A DNA stretch of 64,000 nt from JAEWWD01 sp964440115 (GCA_964440115.1 CAYTPV010000006.1:62001-126000); one strand, 5' to 3'; numbered from the stretch's first letter, positions 32,518 through 42,099 are shown. Program-made: numbers and translations. The notes: generated by a model from the letters alone, not told the origin.

Positions 32518-32636
32518 CTGTTTATCATACCGTTTGATTGGCGGCTTCGCAACCGCAAATTGCGCGCTGCAGTTTAGCGGCGCGCAAATACAATCCGCAG
32601 GTATGTAACATGACATGTTCAGAGACGGAATGGGAA

Positions 32637-33185
32637 TTATTTCTGCTGCATGCCGCTTAGCAGCTGCGCCAGCAAGAGGGGGTTGATGCCGTTTTGTCCG
32701 CCACCCATACCGCCCATATTGTTGCCCATGCCGCCGCCTTGCATGCCGCCAGACATACCGCCCATAAGTTGTGCAAGCGGATTGAATCCACCGCCGCCCA
32801 TACCGCCGCCCTGCAAAGCCATAATCATTTGCAGCATCTGCATCATCTGATTGTTGTTGTTCTGCACGGGTTGCGGCGATTCGGAAACTGCCTGCTGCTG
32901 AGGCTGTTTCGTATGTGTGCTGGGCTGTAAATCAGTCGGCACTCCCAAGGATCTGCACAATTCCTGATACTCTTGGGGCTGGAGGTATTCCCGAAGCGCT
33001 ACTACATAGCCGCGGACGCCCTCCATGCCACGCTCACGGCGGATATGCTGGCCGAGCGATACGGCGGGATGAACGGCCAAATTGCTGGCGGTATCCTGCT
33101 GCTGTTCAATATCCTCTGTTGGCTGCTGACTTTGCTGAGGGCGGGATCCGCCCATGGGAAGCGATTGGGGCGCATATCTGGGCAT
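32637..33185 (-). CDS. Gln- and Gly/Met-rich low-complexity protein
   Basis: 182 residues after a strong AAGGAGGTGG site. An N-terminal Gln/Pro-rich stretch and a short predicted helical core (HIRRERGMEGVRGYVVALREYL...LCRSLGVP, about 47-85) are followed by an asparagine run and a tail of GGGMGG/GGMQGG repeats (about 125-170). A tail this flexible suggests a coat, matrix or protein-contact role. The gene diverges from 33306-33587. Function unknown. Confidence 0.7.
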   Translation of the reverse strand: MPRYAPQSLPMGGSRPQQSQQPTEDIEQQQDTASNLAVHPAVSLGQHIRRERGMEGVRGYVVALREYLQPQEYQELCRSLGVPTDLQPSTHTKQPQQQAVSESPQPVQNNNNQMMQMLQMIMALQGGGMGGGGFNPLAQLMGGMSGGMQGGGMGNNMGGMGGGQNGINPLLLAQLLSGMQQK

Positions 33186-33305
33186 ATGGCCACCTCCTTG
33201 ATCTGCTCAAATCTATAGCATCATATGCGCCGCCGTCCCGGTTGTGCACTAGACAAGCAAAGATGGCATATGATGCTTAAGAACAAGACAAAGGAGTTTG
33301 GTGTT

Positions 33306-33587
33306 ATGAAACGGAAAGATCTTCGCAGCCTGAAAAATACTCCTGATCTCGCACGGCAAATGGAGGGCATAGATCCTGCTGCCGTTGAGCAGGTGCAGCA
33401 TGCTGTAGAGCAGTACCAGGGAAAAAGCGAGGGGGAGCTGTACGACGAGCTGCGCCGCAAGGTCAATGATGGCAACGTAAGTCAGGCACGTATAAGCGAA
33501 ATGGCCGAAAAACTTCTTCCGTTGCTTGACGCAGGCCAGCAGCAGCGCTTGCGTGCCATCGTAAATGATTTAAAGCGCAAGCAGTGA
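33306..33587 (+). CDS. Small helical protein of unknown function
   Basis: 93 residues; the ATG at 33306 follows AAAGGAG. Fully helical and charged (KRKDLRSLKNTPDLARQM...), with an amphipathic middle (AAVEQVQHAVEQYQGKSEGEL) and a basic end NDLKRKQ. It diverges from the Gly/Met-rich gene with about 120 bp between them, so the two may share regulation. Not recognised. Confidence 0.65.
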   Translation: MKRKDLRSLKNTPDLARQMEGIDPAAVEQVQHAVEQYQGKSEGELYDELRRKVNDGNVSQARISEMAEKLLPLLDAGQQQRLRAIVNDLKRKQ

Positions 33588-33647
33588 AAATTTCTGCGGT
33601 ATATGCATCAAGCCTTGGTTAATCGCGTCGTGATAAAAGTGTGATCA

Positions 33648-34661
33648 TCATGAAATAGTGGATGAAGTCTGCCGGGCAGATTTTCCGGAGCCGCCGCAAA
33701 AGTATCGCAAGACAGCCATTTCCAGTATGCGGTCCGCAGGTGCTTTTCCGCTCACCTGCAAATAGTCAATTGTGCTGAATGCGATCACCGCTTCACGAAG
33801 CTGTTCTGCGGACAGCCGTTTTGCACCTGCGGCGGCGGCGCGTGCCTGTCCGCTGTATAGACCAAGCCGTTTTGCAACGTCGGATTCGCGTACTCCTGAA
33901 TCCAGCAGCATGCGCATCCCCAGCATATTTTTGCATTGTCCGGAAAAGAAATATGCCAACCCGAATGGGGTTTCCAGCCCGTCACGCAGCATGCGGCGCA
34001 GCGCCCGCAAAGCTGCAACCTGTTTTCCTCCAAGTAAATCGTCCAATACCTGATAGCGCTTGAACTCCGGGTTGGGCGTTACACACGCGCGCAAAATATC
34101 GGGCGTAATGGGCTGCGATCCTGCATAATCGGCAGCTTTATTAAGCTCGTTAAGCAGTCCATGCACTTCAATGCCCACCATTTCCACCAACATGCGGGCG
34201 GTTTCAGGCTCTATCTGCGCGCCTCTTTTGCGAAGGCGCTGCATGACAAAGCGCACCGCGTCCTGTTCGCTTAAGTGATCGAACGCTACATCGCGCTCTG
34301 TGCCTTTCATTGCATTCAGAATACCGGCTGGGCACTTTCCCCGCATGTAAAGAATGAGCGTTGTCGTAGGAGGCATGGAGGGCGCGTATGTGATGAGCCG
34401 TTTGGCTTCGCTTTCGATCGTCTCCCTGCATATCACCAGCCGGGTTTCTGCGAAAAAGGGCAGCGTTTCACATGCGGCCTGTACGACTTCCAATGTTGGT
34501 TTTTCGAATTCCTGCATATTAAAGTCGCGCGATACAGGATCAATGCGCTCGATCAACTGAGAAAGAGCGCTTTGTTTAACATATTCTTCTTCTCCGTGGA
34601 ACAGATACAATCCGGATACGGCACCGGATCGAATCAGTTCGAAAAAGCGGTTGTGGTCCAT
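33648..34661 (-). CDS. holA: DNA polymerase III subunit delta
   Basis: 337 residues. Landmarks of HolA are YLFHGEEEYVKQSALSQL near the start, LPFFAETRLVICRE, and the central AAA+ lid region followed by a collar domain. Delta opens the beta clamp within the clamp loader. It overlaps the end of comEC by 28 nt, as in many Firmicutes where comEC and holA are adjacent. Confidence 0.93.
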   Translation of the reverse strand: MDHNRFFELIRSGAVSGLYLFHGEEEYVKQSALSQLIERIDPVSRDFNMQEFEKPTLEVVQAACETLPFFAETRLVICRETIESEAKRLITYAPSMPPTTTLILYMRGKCPAGILNAMKGTERDVAFDHLSEQDAVRFVMQRLRKRGAQIEPETARMLVEMVGIEVHGLLNELNKAADYAGSQPITPDILRACVTPNPEFKRYQVLDDLLGGKQVAALRALRRMLRDGLETPFGLAYFFSGQCKNMLGMRMLLDSGVRESDVAKRLGLYSGQARAAAAGAKRLSAEQLREAVIAFSTIDYLQVSGKAPADRILEMAVLRYFCGGSGKSARQTSSTIS

Positions 34662-36559
34662 AGTTCCTCCAGGTTGACTTTCCTGCGGGGTTGTTCCATC
34701 AGTATAGCATATCGCTCGTCTTCGGCATATGCAAGGGCGTGAAGTTTGCCATTCTGTTCATAAAACCGTATCTGCCCGTTTTGTTCCAGAGTATAAAGCG
34801 TGGAATCTGTCTGCACCAATCCGCGAGATAAGTTGAGATGACTATTGCCGATCTGAATCTCAACCCCGTCTGTTTCACTTACGCGTATATCAAACTTTGT
34901 AAGACCGTTGTATGCCAAATACTCTTTCACGTCGGAGCTGTTGAGTGCCTGCAGAGTACCGACAAGTGTATCCTTATCCGGCGCATGAATGTGTACGGCG
35001 TACCCATCCGGCACGTCCAACGCCGTCGCAAATACAGCCGGGCGGGAGAGCGCGGGGTATAGCCACAGCAGAAGGCATAGCGCGGAACTCATGCCAAATA
35101 GGAGACGTTTGATCTGCAGCTGTGCCCGGCAGTAGGGTGAAATAATCAAAAGCGCACAAAAATACAGAGCAGCTGCTCCGAATGTGGGCGAAGCAATATT
35201 CAGCACGCCTGGCTGCGCCGCCGCAAAGGCGATCGATCGAATGAGCGTAAGCGTTACGCCTGCAATCTGTGCGATGCTGTTGGCTAACGCAGGCCAGATG
35301 GGATGCACCAGCAGCGCAATACCGGAAGGTACCAATGAAAGCGCTGCGAGCGGCGTCACAAGAAGATTAGCGAATACGGCGAGTATCGGCATGCGGTTGA
35401 AATGCGCCGCAGTGGCGGGCAGAGTCGACGCACTGGCAGCAAGACTCAAAGCGATTGCCTCTGAGACAGGGCGGGGTAAGCGGGATAGTGCGGCTGACAG
35501 AGAGGGATACAGCAGAAATATTCCTGCCATTGCTGAGAAGGAAAGCTGAAACCCCGCTGAAAACAATGAGAATGGGGATACGATGAGTATGATCAGGAAT
35601 GCAAGGGAGAGGGAGGAAAGCGGGTCATTCCTGCGCATCAACACCCCGGAGAGCTGCAGGCAGACGACCATGATCGCCGCTCTTACGGCAGGTGCGGAAA
35701 AGGCGGTAAACGCGCTGTAGAATAACACAAACAGCGCAATAGCAGACAGTTGAACGCCATCGCGGCATCGCCTCATGAAATACAGAACAATTCCGGCAAG
35801 CAAAGAGACATGCAACCCAGATACAGACAGAAGGTGGGACAAGCCGGAATCACGGAAATCCGAGAGTATGTCGTCCGGTATGCCGTTCGTATCGCCGTGC
35901 AGTACGCCTGCGGCAAGCGAGCCGTTATCGTTGCCAAGCATGTCGACAAGCAGTTTTGTGGAATGTGTGCGCAATGAAAGTAGCGAACCGTACAGGCCCG
36001 TTTTTCCATGTTTAAATGAAGCGATACCATCCCCCGCAAACGCTGTGCAGGAAATACCCTGCGTGAAACAGTAAAACCGCATATCCAGTCCGCCTTCGTT
36101 GCGCGCCCCTTGCGGAAGGGAAAGGGAAGCAGTCGTGTGCAGTGTTTGCCCATAATCCGGCGTATACTTGTTCTGTTTATCAGGCAGGGTCAACAATACG
36201 CAGCCGTCAATTGGATAACCGTTGCATTCCGCGTTATCCAGAACAATGCGCCAGCTTGCATTGCCCCTGACTGGAGTTTGCGCGATCCGACCGGTCAGTT
36301 CGCAGGTTTGTATAGGCTGCGGCAGCGCCGGATAAGCAAACTGTAAGCGCAACAGCCCTATCGCGAATGCCAGTAAAAGAAAGGGTAGACGGCGTATTTT
36401 CGCGAGATGCAATATAAGTGCGGCGAGTAGCCCGACTACCGCCGCCCAATACGCAGGCGGACCTATCAAAAGACGGCCCGCGGCAATGCCCATACCAAGT
36501 CCACCCGCGGCAATCACAAACGGGCGGCTGTAAAAGTAGGGAGCCTTTTCCGTATTCAT
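34634..36559 (-). CDS. comEC: ComEC/Rec2-type DNA-uptake channel without metallo-hydrolase domain
   Basis: 641 residues. An N-terminal DUF4131 region (beta/OB-like, after two helices) is followed by the Competence membrane domain with HLLSVSGLHVSLLAG and SAFSAPAVRAAIM, about eight to ten helices up to about residue 500. The last 135 residues (FATALDVPDGYAVHIHAPDK...) are soluble but lack the HxHxDH site of the usual C-terminal beta-lactamase-like domain; full-length ComEC is about 750-800 residues. The DNA-degrading step may thus need another protein. Overlaps the upstream gene by 4 nt. Confidence 0.88.
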   Translation of the reverse strand: MNTEKAPYFYSRPFVIAAGGLGMGIAAGRLLIGPPAYWAAVVGLLAALILHLAKIRRLPFLLLAFAIGLLRLQFAYPALPQPIQTCELTGRIAQTPVRGNASWRIVLDNAECNGYPIDGCVLLTLPDKQNKYTPDYGQTLHTTASLSLPQGARNEGGLDMRFYCFTQGISCTAFAGDGIASFKHGKTGLYGSLLSLRTHSTKLLVDMLGNDNGSLAAGVLHGDTNGIPDDILSDFRDSGLSHLLSVSGLHVSLLAGIVLYFMRRCRDGVQLSAIALFVLFYSAFTAFSAPAVRAAIMVVCLQLSGVLMRRNDPLSSLSLAFLIILIVSPFSLFSAGFQLSFSAMAGIFLLYPSLSAALSRLPRPVSEAIALSLAASASTLPATAAHFNRMPILAVFANLLVTPLAALSLVPSGIALLVHPIWPALANSIAQIAGVTLTLIRSIAFAAAQPGVLNIASPTFGAAALYFCALLIISPYCRAQLQIKRLLFGMSSALCLLLWLYPALSRPAVFATALDVPDGYAVHIHAPDKDTLVGTLQALNSSDVKEYLAYNGLTKFDIRVSETDGVEIQIGNSHLNLSRGLVQTDSTLYTLEQNGQIRFYEQNGKLHALAYAEDERYAILMEQPRRKVNLEELWTTTAFSN

Positions 36560-37218
36560 TGCAGATCGGCGCTGAGAGTTAATGACGAGTCTTTATCAAG
36601 TGATGAGAAAAACGAAAATCCCTGTTGTGAATCCTGTGCGGATTTGCCACTGTCTCGGGTCTTTATGGCCAAATCCGCCCACGCAAGTGAAACGGAAGGA
36701 GAGAAGTAATTATCCTCAGAGAGGGAGCTTAAAAATATGGGCACTATATCGCGAAGCTGCGTATCCTGCTGATCGGCCAATTCCTTTATTCGCTCCGCAG
36801 CTGCTTTTTCCACGGCTGACACAACCTTTTTCGATGCCTTAAATGTCGGGAGAGCCGGCAAAGTTAACGAAAAACCCTGAACGTAACCGTCATGCAAGTA
36901 TAGCTTGAGTGAATACTGGGATGTTCCCTTGTCAGCAGAAACCGAAAATGAACTGTCTTCGTTCTGCTGTACGGTTAACCCGGCTTCTTTGAGTCGATCC
37001 AATACGACTGCCTGCCTGAGCCCAGGCCGGGGTGTTCGCGCAGCGCTTTGCTGCGGAGACGGCGTGACAAGTGCGGCTTTGGCGGCGGAGCGGTTATTGC
37101 CTACGGAGTTGACAACCAAATAAACGACCGTGCAAATCAAAAGCGTTCCGCAAAACAAAAACGCCTTCTGCCAGGTTGCGGCATTAACAGTTTGCTTTTC
37201 AGGTTTTGTGCCATTCAT
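36556..37218 (-). CDS. Membrane-anchored protein of unknown function
   Basis: 220 residues. A single N-terminal membrane helix (AFLFCGTLLICTVVYLVVNS) is followed by a Pro/Ser linker and a soluble extracytoplasmic domain (about 65-220). Not recognised. It is translationally coupled to comEC (ATGA overlap), so it may take part in DNA uptake or simply share its transcript. Confidence 0.7.
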   Translation of the reverse strand: MNGTKPEKQTVNAATWQKAFLFCGTLLICTVVYLVVNSVGNNRSAAKAALVTPSPQQSAARTPRPGLRQAVVLDRLKEAGLTVQQNEDSSFSVSADKGTSQYSLKLYLHDGYVQGFSLTLPALPTFKASKKVVSAVEKAAAERIKELADQQDTQLRDIVPIFLSSLSEDNYFSPSVSLAWADLAIKTRDSGKSAQDSQQGFSFFSSLDKDSSLTLSADLQ

Positions 37219-37283
37219 TGTATTCTCCGGCGCTGCTCATGTGATGCGATTTGTGTCGAATACTTATATATCAGTATAATATA

Positions 37284-37320
37284 AACAGACAGCCGTATAC
37301 AATACGGACTGTCTGTTTCT
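37284..37320 (-). terminator. Terminator of rdgB
   Basis: AACAGACAG / CTGTCTGTTT outer stem with inner CGTAT / ATACG; minus strand reads into the gap before the 36556-37218 gene. Confidence 0.75.
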
Positions 37321-37356
37321 GGATGAATTTCATATATATAATAGTTAAGAATGGAA

Positions 37357-37959
37357 TTACCGGTCGTTCTCTTTTGCTAGCAGAGTTTGCAACGCGGCAA
37401 GGGCCCTTCGCCTATGACTGACCGCGTTCTTCTCATCGGCTCCCATTTGTGCAAACGACAGTTTGGCCGGTTCGTAGTAGAATAAGGGATCGTACCCGAA
37501 ACCGGATGTGCCTGCAGACGCGCGCAGGAGTCTTCCCTCGCATGTTCCTTCCACACATATCGTAGGATACCCTTTTCTGGCCAGCGCGACGGCGGAAACA
37601 AATCGACAGGTGCGTTTTTCATCCGGGATATCCTGCATATTCCGCAGAAGCTTTTCGTTGTTTGCAGCATCATCGTGGCCATCTCCCGCGTAACGTGCGC
37701 TGTATACGCCCGGTGCGCCGTACAACGCATCTACGCTTAATCCGCTGTCGTCAGCAAGGGCTGCGTCAAACCCGGGGGAGGCCAAAAGGGTCTGTTCCGC
37801 CTTCTTAATCGCATTTTCCGCAAAAGTCGTGCCGTCTTCCTCAACTTCAAGCGTTACTCCGGCTTCGTGCTGCGAGCAGATCTCGGGAAAATATCCGCCA
37901 AGTATTTCTTTAATTTCCCTTACCTTATGCGCGTTGTTGGAGGCGATAATCAGCTTCAT
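37357..37959 (-). CDS. rdgB: XTP/dITP diphosphatase (RdgB/HAM1)
   Basis: 200 residues. The start MKLIIASNNAHKVREIKEIL and the segments EEDGTTFAENAIKKA, ALADDSGLSVDALYGAPGVYSARYAG and SGFGYDPLFY are the family signatures. The enzyme hydrolyses non-canonical purine nucleoside triphosphates to keep them out of DNA. CAAGGAG precedes the ATG. Confidence 0.96.
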   Translation of the reverse strand: MKLIIASNNAHKVREIKEILGGYFPEICSQHEAGVTLEVEEDGTTFAENAIKKAEQTLLASPGFDAALADDSGLSVDALYGAPGVYSARYAGDGHDDAANNEKLLRNMQDIPDEKRTCRFVSAVALARKGYPTICVEGTCEGRLLRASAGTSGFGYDPLFYYEPAKLSFAQMGADEKNAVSHRRRALAALQTLLAKENDR

Positions 37960-38258
37960 AGGTAATCTCCTTGCTGCAAATTCACGTCATTTTAGCATAT
38001 ACGCATCGATATTTCAACGCGGATAGATCTACGATGACGAAGCAAGGCGAAAATTCACGTATTTTAGAGGAAATACGCAGATACGCGGGTTGATCAACGA
38101 ATTTTACAAAAAAGACGCAATTTTCAGGAAGGAAACAGCAGGGCACAGGCAGAATTAAGTACACACTAACCAGTGATGGTTTAATTGGTTTTTGGATTGC
38201 TTTTTACACGCAATCGGGAGATTGCTGCACTTTATAACGATCAGGAAGGAGCGATATC
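37960..38258. other. Divergent intergenic region between rdgB and the TIM-barrel gene
   Basis: AT-rich, no gene or clear hairpin recognised. Promoters for both divergent genes must lie here but no strong consensus pair stood out. Confidence 0.4.
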
Positions 38259-38936
38259 ATGGAAGATCATCGCTATGTGCCTGAATTGGAAGGCACTCTG
38301 CGCAGCCACATGATCAAGGTGCCGGAAATCATCAAGCAGGCCACGGGAATCAGTATTTTCGGCAAGCTGATCAAATCGCTGGCATTTACGACCGACGTTG
38401 CCATTATAAAAAACATCAACGCAAACGCAATCATTGCAGTATATCCATTTACGCCGCAGCCTGCCATTACGCACGCCATTATGACGGTGGCGGACGTTCC
38501 TGTGTTCTGCGGTGTGGGAGGCGGCATTACAGGCGGGAAACGGACGATCAACATCGCGCAGGACGCGGAATTTCAGGGCGCTATGGGCGTGGTTGTCAAC
38601 GCGCCTACCCCCAATGAGACCATCGAGGGGCTAAAGCGGGTAATTGATATTCCGGTACTCGTTACGGTGGTTTCCGAGCATACGGATATAAAGGCGCGGT
38701 TGGAAGCGGGAACAGATATATTCAATGTATCCGGCGGGCCGAATACAGCGGCGATTGTGCGTCAGATACGCAGCGCCTATCCCTATGTTCCCATTATCGC
38801 GACGGGCGGCGTAACGGTGGACAGCATCGCGCTGACAATAGAAGCCGGGGCAAACGCCATTACCTATACGCCGCCGGCGCAGGCAACGCTGCTTAGGGGT
38901 ATTATGGAGAAATATCGCAGCCAGTGGGATGATTAG
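38259..38936 (+). CDS. TIM-barrel protein, often called a hydrolase; function unclear
   Basis: 225 residues; the ATG follows GGAAGGAGCG. The order PVFCGVGGGITGGKR, AMGVVVNAPTPNETIEGL, IPVLVTVVSEH, GTDIFNVSGG, IIATGGVTVDSI and AGANAITYTPP reads as a beta/alpha barrel with a phosphate-binding GG loop near the C-terminus, like small aldolase, ThiE or ThiG-type enzymes. Close relatives in Clostridia are usually just labelled hydrolase. Single-gene unit ended by a terminator. Fold confident, reaction unknown. Confidence 0.7.
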   Translation: MEDHRYVPELEGTLRSHMIKVPEIIKQATGISIFGKLIKSLAFTTDVAIIKNINANAIIAVYPFTPQPAITHAIMTVADVPVFCGVGGGITGGKRTINIAQDAEFQGAMGVVVNAPTPNETIEGLKRVIDIPVLVTVVSEHTDIKARLEAGTDIFNVSGGPNTAAIVRQIRSAYPYVPIIATGGVTVDSIALTIEAGANAITYTPPAQATLLRGIMEKYRSQWDD

Positions 38937-38989
38937 CGGCAAGACGTCCGTAAACAATGGCTTTTTTATCAATATTGGAGTCACATGAA

Positions 38990-39017
38990 AAGAGCAGACG
39001 GTACTCCGTCTGCTCTT
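38990..39017. terminator. Bidirectional terminator
   Basis: AAGAGCAGACGG-tact-CCGTCTGCTCTT between convergent genes, flanked by A/T runs. Confidence 0.85.
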
Positions 39018-39034
39018 AAAATATTCGTTCTGAT

Positions 39035-39502
39035 TTACTGTTGCGTTGTTTTAAAGAAGTCCGGATTGATGACCATGCCATAGAACATGTACAACCCCAG
39101 GAATATGACAATGGTAATGATAAGCGCTGTGCGCAGAGCGGGTATTTTACGCCCGGCCTTTTTCTCAACGAAATTCGGGACGAACAGCGCGAGCACCACG
39201 GCGATGATGAAGCCATAACTGCCAAATGTTTTTGTCCTGTTTAAAACGCCCAGACTCAAAGAGCAAAGAAGTCCCAGCACGGTTCCTGCGAGTATCTGAT
39301 ACTGCTTCCATTTTTCAGGGGTCAGGGCGTCCAGCTTTTTCTGGAATTCCGTAGGCTCGGGAGGTGCTATTTCCTCTGCGGGTTCCTGATCATCCGCAGT
39401 TTCTTTGGAATACTTATAGCCCTCCATCTTGGGGAACATGTCGAAATCTTCTCCCTGCAGTTTGGGGGCCTGAGGCTCTTCTTTTGGTTTATTAAAAAAC
39501 AT
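39035..39502 (-). CDS. Membrane protein of unknown function
   Basis: 155 residues from the ATG at 39502 after GGGAGGAACTCC; upstream codons are not convincing. An acidic Pro-rich N-terminus (about 1-55) is followed by a short helix (EFQKKLDALTPEKWKQYQILAG) and three membrane helices (TVLGLLCSLSLGVL, GFIIAVVLALFVPNFV, TALIITIVIFLGLYMFYGMV). Not recognised. Confidence 0.65.
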   Translation of the reverse strand: MFFNKPKEEPQAPKLQGEDFDMFPKMEGYKYSKETADDQEPAEEIAPPEPTEFQKKLDALTPEKWKQYQILAGTVLGLLCSLSLGVLNRTKTFGSYGFIIAVVLALFVPNFVEKKAGRKIPALRTALIITIVIFLGLYMFYGMVINPDFFKTTQQ

Positions 39503-39627
39503 GGAGTTCCTCCCGATGCAAAAATGCGTCCCGTACATTATCGCATATCGGTGCGGGGCATGCAAACAATAATTGCTGCGGACCATAAAAAACGGCGTGC
39601 GCGGCGGTACCCGGGCCTCAAAAATCG

Positions 39628-39656
39628 TTTACAAAGCCTTATTGCGCTGATACAAT
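39628..39656 (+). promoter_or_regulatory. Promoter of the EF-G-like gene
   Basis: TTTACA, 17-nt spacer, TACAAT; about 150 nt before the start codon. Confidence 0.6.
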
Positions 39657-39804
39657 AGTATAGAAAATGGGCGCGCGGCCGGGGGACTGCCTTTCTACGA
39701 TATGCATGCGCCAAATTGGACATGCAATTGTTGGAATGTCCGGGCTGTACGTTTTTTTATCGTCAAATAAAGAAATACCGAATGATACAGGGGGAACGGC
39801 ACGA

Positions 39805-41877
39805 ATGAAAGAATACACTGCGAACCAGATCCGCAACATCGGCATATTTGGGCATGGCGGCGAGGGAAAAACCACGCTGACAGAAGCTATGCTTTTCAAT
39901 GCCGGACTGCTCGATCGCATGGGCCGTGTGGAGGATGGCTCCACTACTACGGACTATGACCCGGAAGAAACACGCCGCACGATATCCATTGGTGCAGCGG
40001 TTGCGCCTTATGAATGGAACGGCACCAAGGTCAACGCGATCGACGCTCCCGGTTTCTTCGATTTCTACGGCGAAGTCGTAGAGAGCATGACACTTGCTGA
40101 TTCGGCGCTGATCGTAGTGGGTGCGGTTTCCGGTCCCGTGGTTGGTGTGGAAAAGGCCATGGATATGTGCAAGAGGTCCAACAAAGCGCGTATGATGGTC
40201 ATCAACCAGATGGATCGCGAAAATGCCAACTTCATGAAAGTATATGGCGCAATTCGCGATAAGTTCGGACCCAGCGCCGTTGCTATACAGCTTCCCATCG
40301 TGGAAGGCGGCGCATTTAAAGGATATGTCGATATCGTTACCATGAAGGCAAAGCTGTTCGATGGCAAAGGCGAAAAGGAAACAGCCATTCCCGCAGCGCT
40401 CTCCGGCGATGCGGAAAGCATTCGCGAGGCTCTTATCGAAGCCGCAGCGGAAAGCGATGAAACCCTCATGGAAAAATTCTTCGAAGGCGAAGAACTTTCG
40501 CAGGAAGAAATCGTTGCGGGTCTGTGCGCAGGTGTGCGCGCCGGCATCGTGACCCCCGTCTGCTGCTGTGCCGCACAGCCCAATATCGGCGTACGTACGC
40601 TGATGGATAATCTGCTGCACTATATGCCTACTGCCGATCAGGTAAAGCCGCGCGCCGCCAAGAGCGCGAAGACCGGCGCTGCCGTGGAAATCAAGGCAGA
40701 CGGCAAGCTGGCCGCACAGGTCATGAAAACAGTGGCTGACCCGTTCGTAGGCAAAATCTCCATACTCAAAATGTACTCCGGCACGCTTTCGGTTGATGTT
40801 TCGCCTTACAATACGAACGCTGAACACTCAGAAAAGCCCGGCACGGTGTATATCATGCGCGGCAAGAAGCTCGTAAACGTCGATCGCCTCAATGCTGGCG
40901 ATATCGGCGCCATGGCGAAGCTGCAGTACACCAATACCGGCGATACGCTGTGTGATGCCGCCGCTCCCGTGCAGTTCGAGGCTATCGAATTCCCGCAGCC
41001 CTGCATCAGCCTTGCGGTCACCGCAAAGAAGCAGGGTGAAGAAGATAAAGTTATCGCCGGCCTTAACCGTCTCAAAGAAGAAGATCCCACGATGTCTCTT
41101 GAGAAGAATTCCGAGACGGGCGACGTGCTGATCAGCGGTCTGGGCGAAATGCATCTGGATGTTATCTGCGCCAAACTGAAGAACAAGTTTAACGTGGAAG
41201 CCCAGTTGATGGACCCGCGCATCGCGTACCGCGAAACAATCCGCGGCACTGCCGAAGCAGAAGGCAAGCACAAGAAGCAGACGGGCGGTTCCGGTCAGTT
41301 TGGTGTGGTTCAAATGCGCTTTGAGCCCCTCCCGGAAGGCGACTTCGAATTTGTCAACGCCATCGTCGGCGGCGTTGTTCCCAGGGAATATGTCCCCGCT
41401 GTTGAAAAGGGCACGCGTGAAGCTCTGCAGCGCGGCGTATTGGCAGGCTATCCCATGGTCGGCGTAAAGGCGACGCTGTTCGACGGAAAATACCATCCCG
41501 TCGATTCCAAGGAAGTCGCGTTCAAATCCGCTGCCCGCCTTGCCTATAAAGCAGCTTGCGCCAAGGCCAGCCCCGCGCTCATCGAGCCGATCTATCGTTT
41601 GGACGTTCTGGTGCCCGATGAATACATGGGCGACGTCATTGGCGATATCAACCGCCGCCGCGGCCGCGTGATCGGCATGAACCCCGCCGAAAACGGTCAG
41701 GAAGTCGTCGCGGAAGTACCGCTTGCTGAAGTGTTCAAGTATGCTACCGATCTGCGTGCTATGACGCAGGCCCGCGGATCTTTCAAGATGGAGTTCGTCC
41801 GTTACGAGGACGTGCCGGGCAACATCGCGCAGAAGATCATCGAGCAGGCTAAGCGCGAAGAGGAAGAGGAAGAATAA
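39805..41877 (+). CDS. Elongation factor G-like GTPase (paralogue)
   Basis: 690 residues, the length and five-domain order of EF-G. The frame is open from 39667 but the ATG at 39805 after AGGGGGA begins the homology (KEYTANQIRNIGIFGHGGEGKTTL). The P-loop is GHGGEGKT instead of GHVDAGKT, the G3 motif DAPGFFDF instead of DTPGHVDF and G4 NQMD in place of NKMD. It therefore belongs to the EF-G-like side branch rather than the main fusA, which normally lies with the str operon. Proposed roles of such paralogues are ribosome recycling or specialised translation; not decided here. Confidence 0.88.
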   Translation: MKEYTANQIRNIGIFGHGGEGKTTLTEAMLFNAGLLDRMGRVEDGSTTTDYDPEETRRTISIGAAVAPYEWNGTKVNAIDAPGFFDFYGEVVESMTLADSALIVVGAVSGPVVGVEKAMDMCKRSNKARMMVINQMDRENANFMKVYGAIRDKFGPSAVAIQLPIVEGGAFKGYVDIVTMKAKLFDGKGEKETAIPAALSGDAESIREALIEAAAESDETLMEKFFEGEELSQEEIVAGLCAGVRAGIVTPVCCCAAQPNIGVRTLMDNLLHYMPTADQVKPRAAKSAKTGAAVEIKADGKLAAQVMKTVADPFVGKISILKMYSGTLSVDVSPYNTNAEHSEKPGTVYIMRGKKLVNVDRLNAGDIGAMAKLQYTNTGDTLCDAAAPVQFEAIEFPQPCISLAVTAKKQGEEDKVIAGLNRLKEEDPTMSLEKNSETGDVLISGLGEMHLDVICAKLKNKFNVEAQLMDPRIAYRETIRGTAEAEGKHKKQTGGSGQFGVVQMRFEPLPEGDFEFVNAIVGGVVPREYVPAVEKGTREALQRGVLAGYPMVGVKATLFDGKYHPVDSKEVAFKSAARLAYKAACAKASPALIEPIYRLDVLVPDEYMGDVIGDINRRRGRVIGMNPAENGQEVVAEVPLAEVFKYATDLRAMTQARGSFKMEFVRYEDVPGNIAQKIIEQAKREEEEEE

Positions 41878-41917
41878 ACAGCCCGAAACGACATGGGGCA
41901 GTAAACAAAAGTTACAG

Positions 41918-41949
41918 GGAGCTGACTGCATCCGCAGTCAGCTCCTTTT
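41918..41949 (+). terminator. Terminator of the EF-G-like gene
   Basis: GGAGCTGACTGC-atcc-GCAGTCAGCTCC followed by TTTTG. Confidence 0.88.
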
Positions 41950-42099
41950 GTATGTCTGCAGTAATCGCTGTGATGGATGTTTTAGCAGCATGAGTGAACT
42001 GGAACAAAATACTGTGAACAGCAATGGAACTAGCATGTACTGTGCTGCGTATTAAGGGTACCCAAACAACAGAGGGACCAACAGAGGAGGTTGACCAAT

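Noticed and set aside
37254..37260. TGTCGAA, a second 0A-box core
   Set aside because: Isolated 7-bp match with no sporulation gene context; expected by chance in a window of this size.
39763..40827. 354-codon antisense frame
   Set aside because: Antisense of the EF-G-like gene; no family features.
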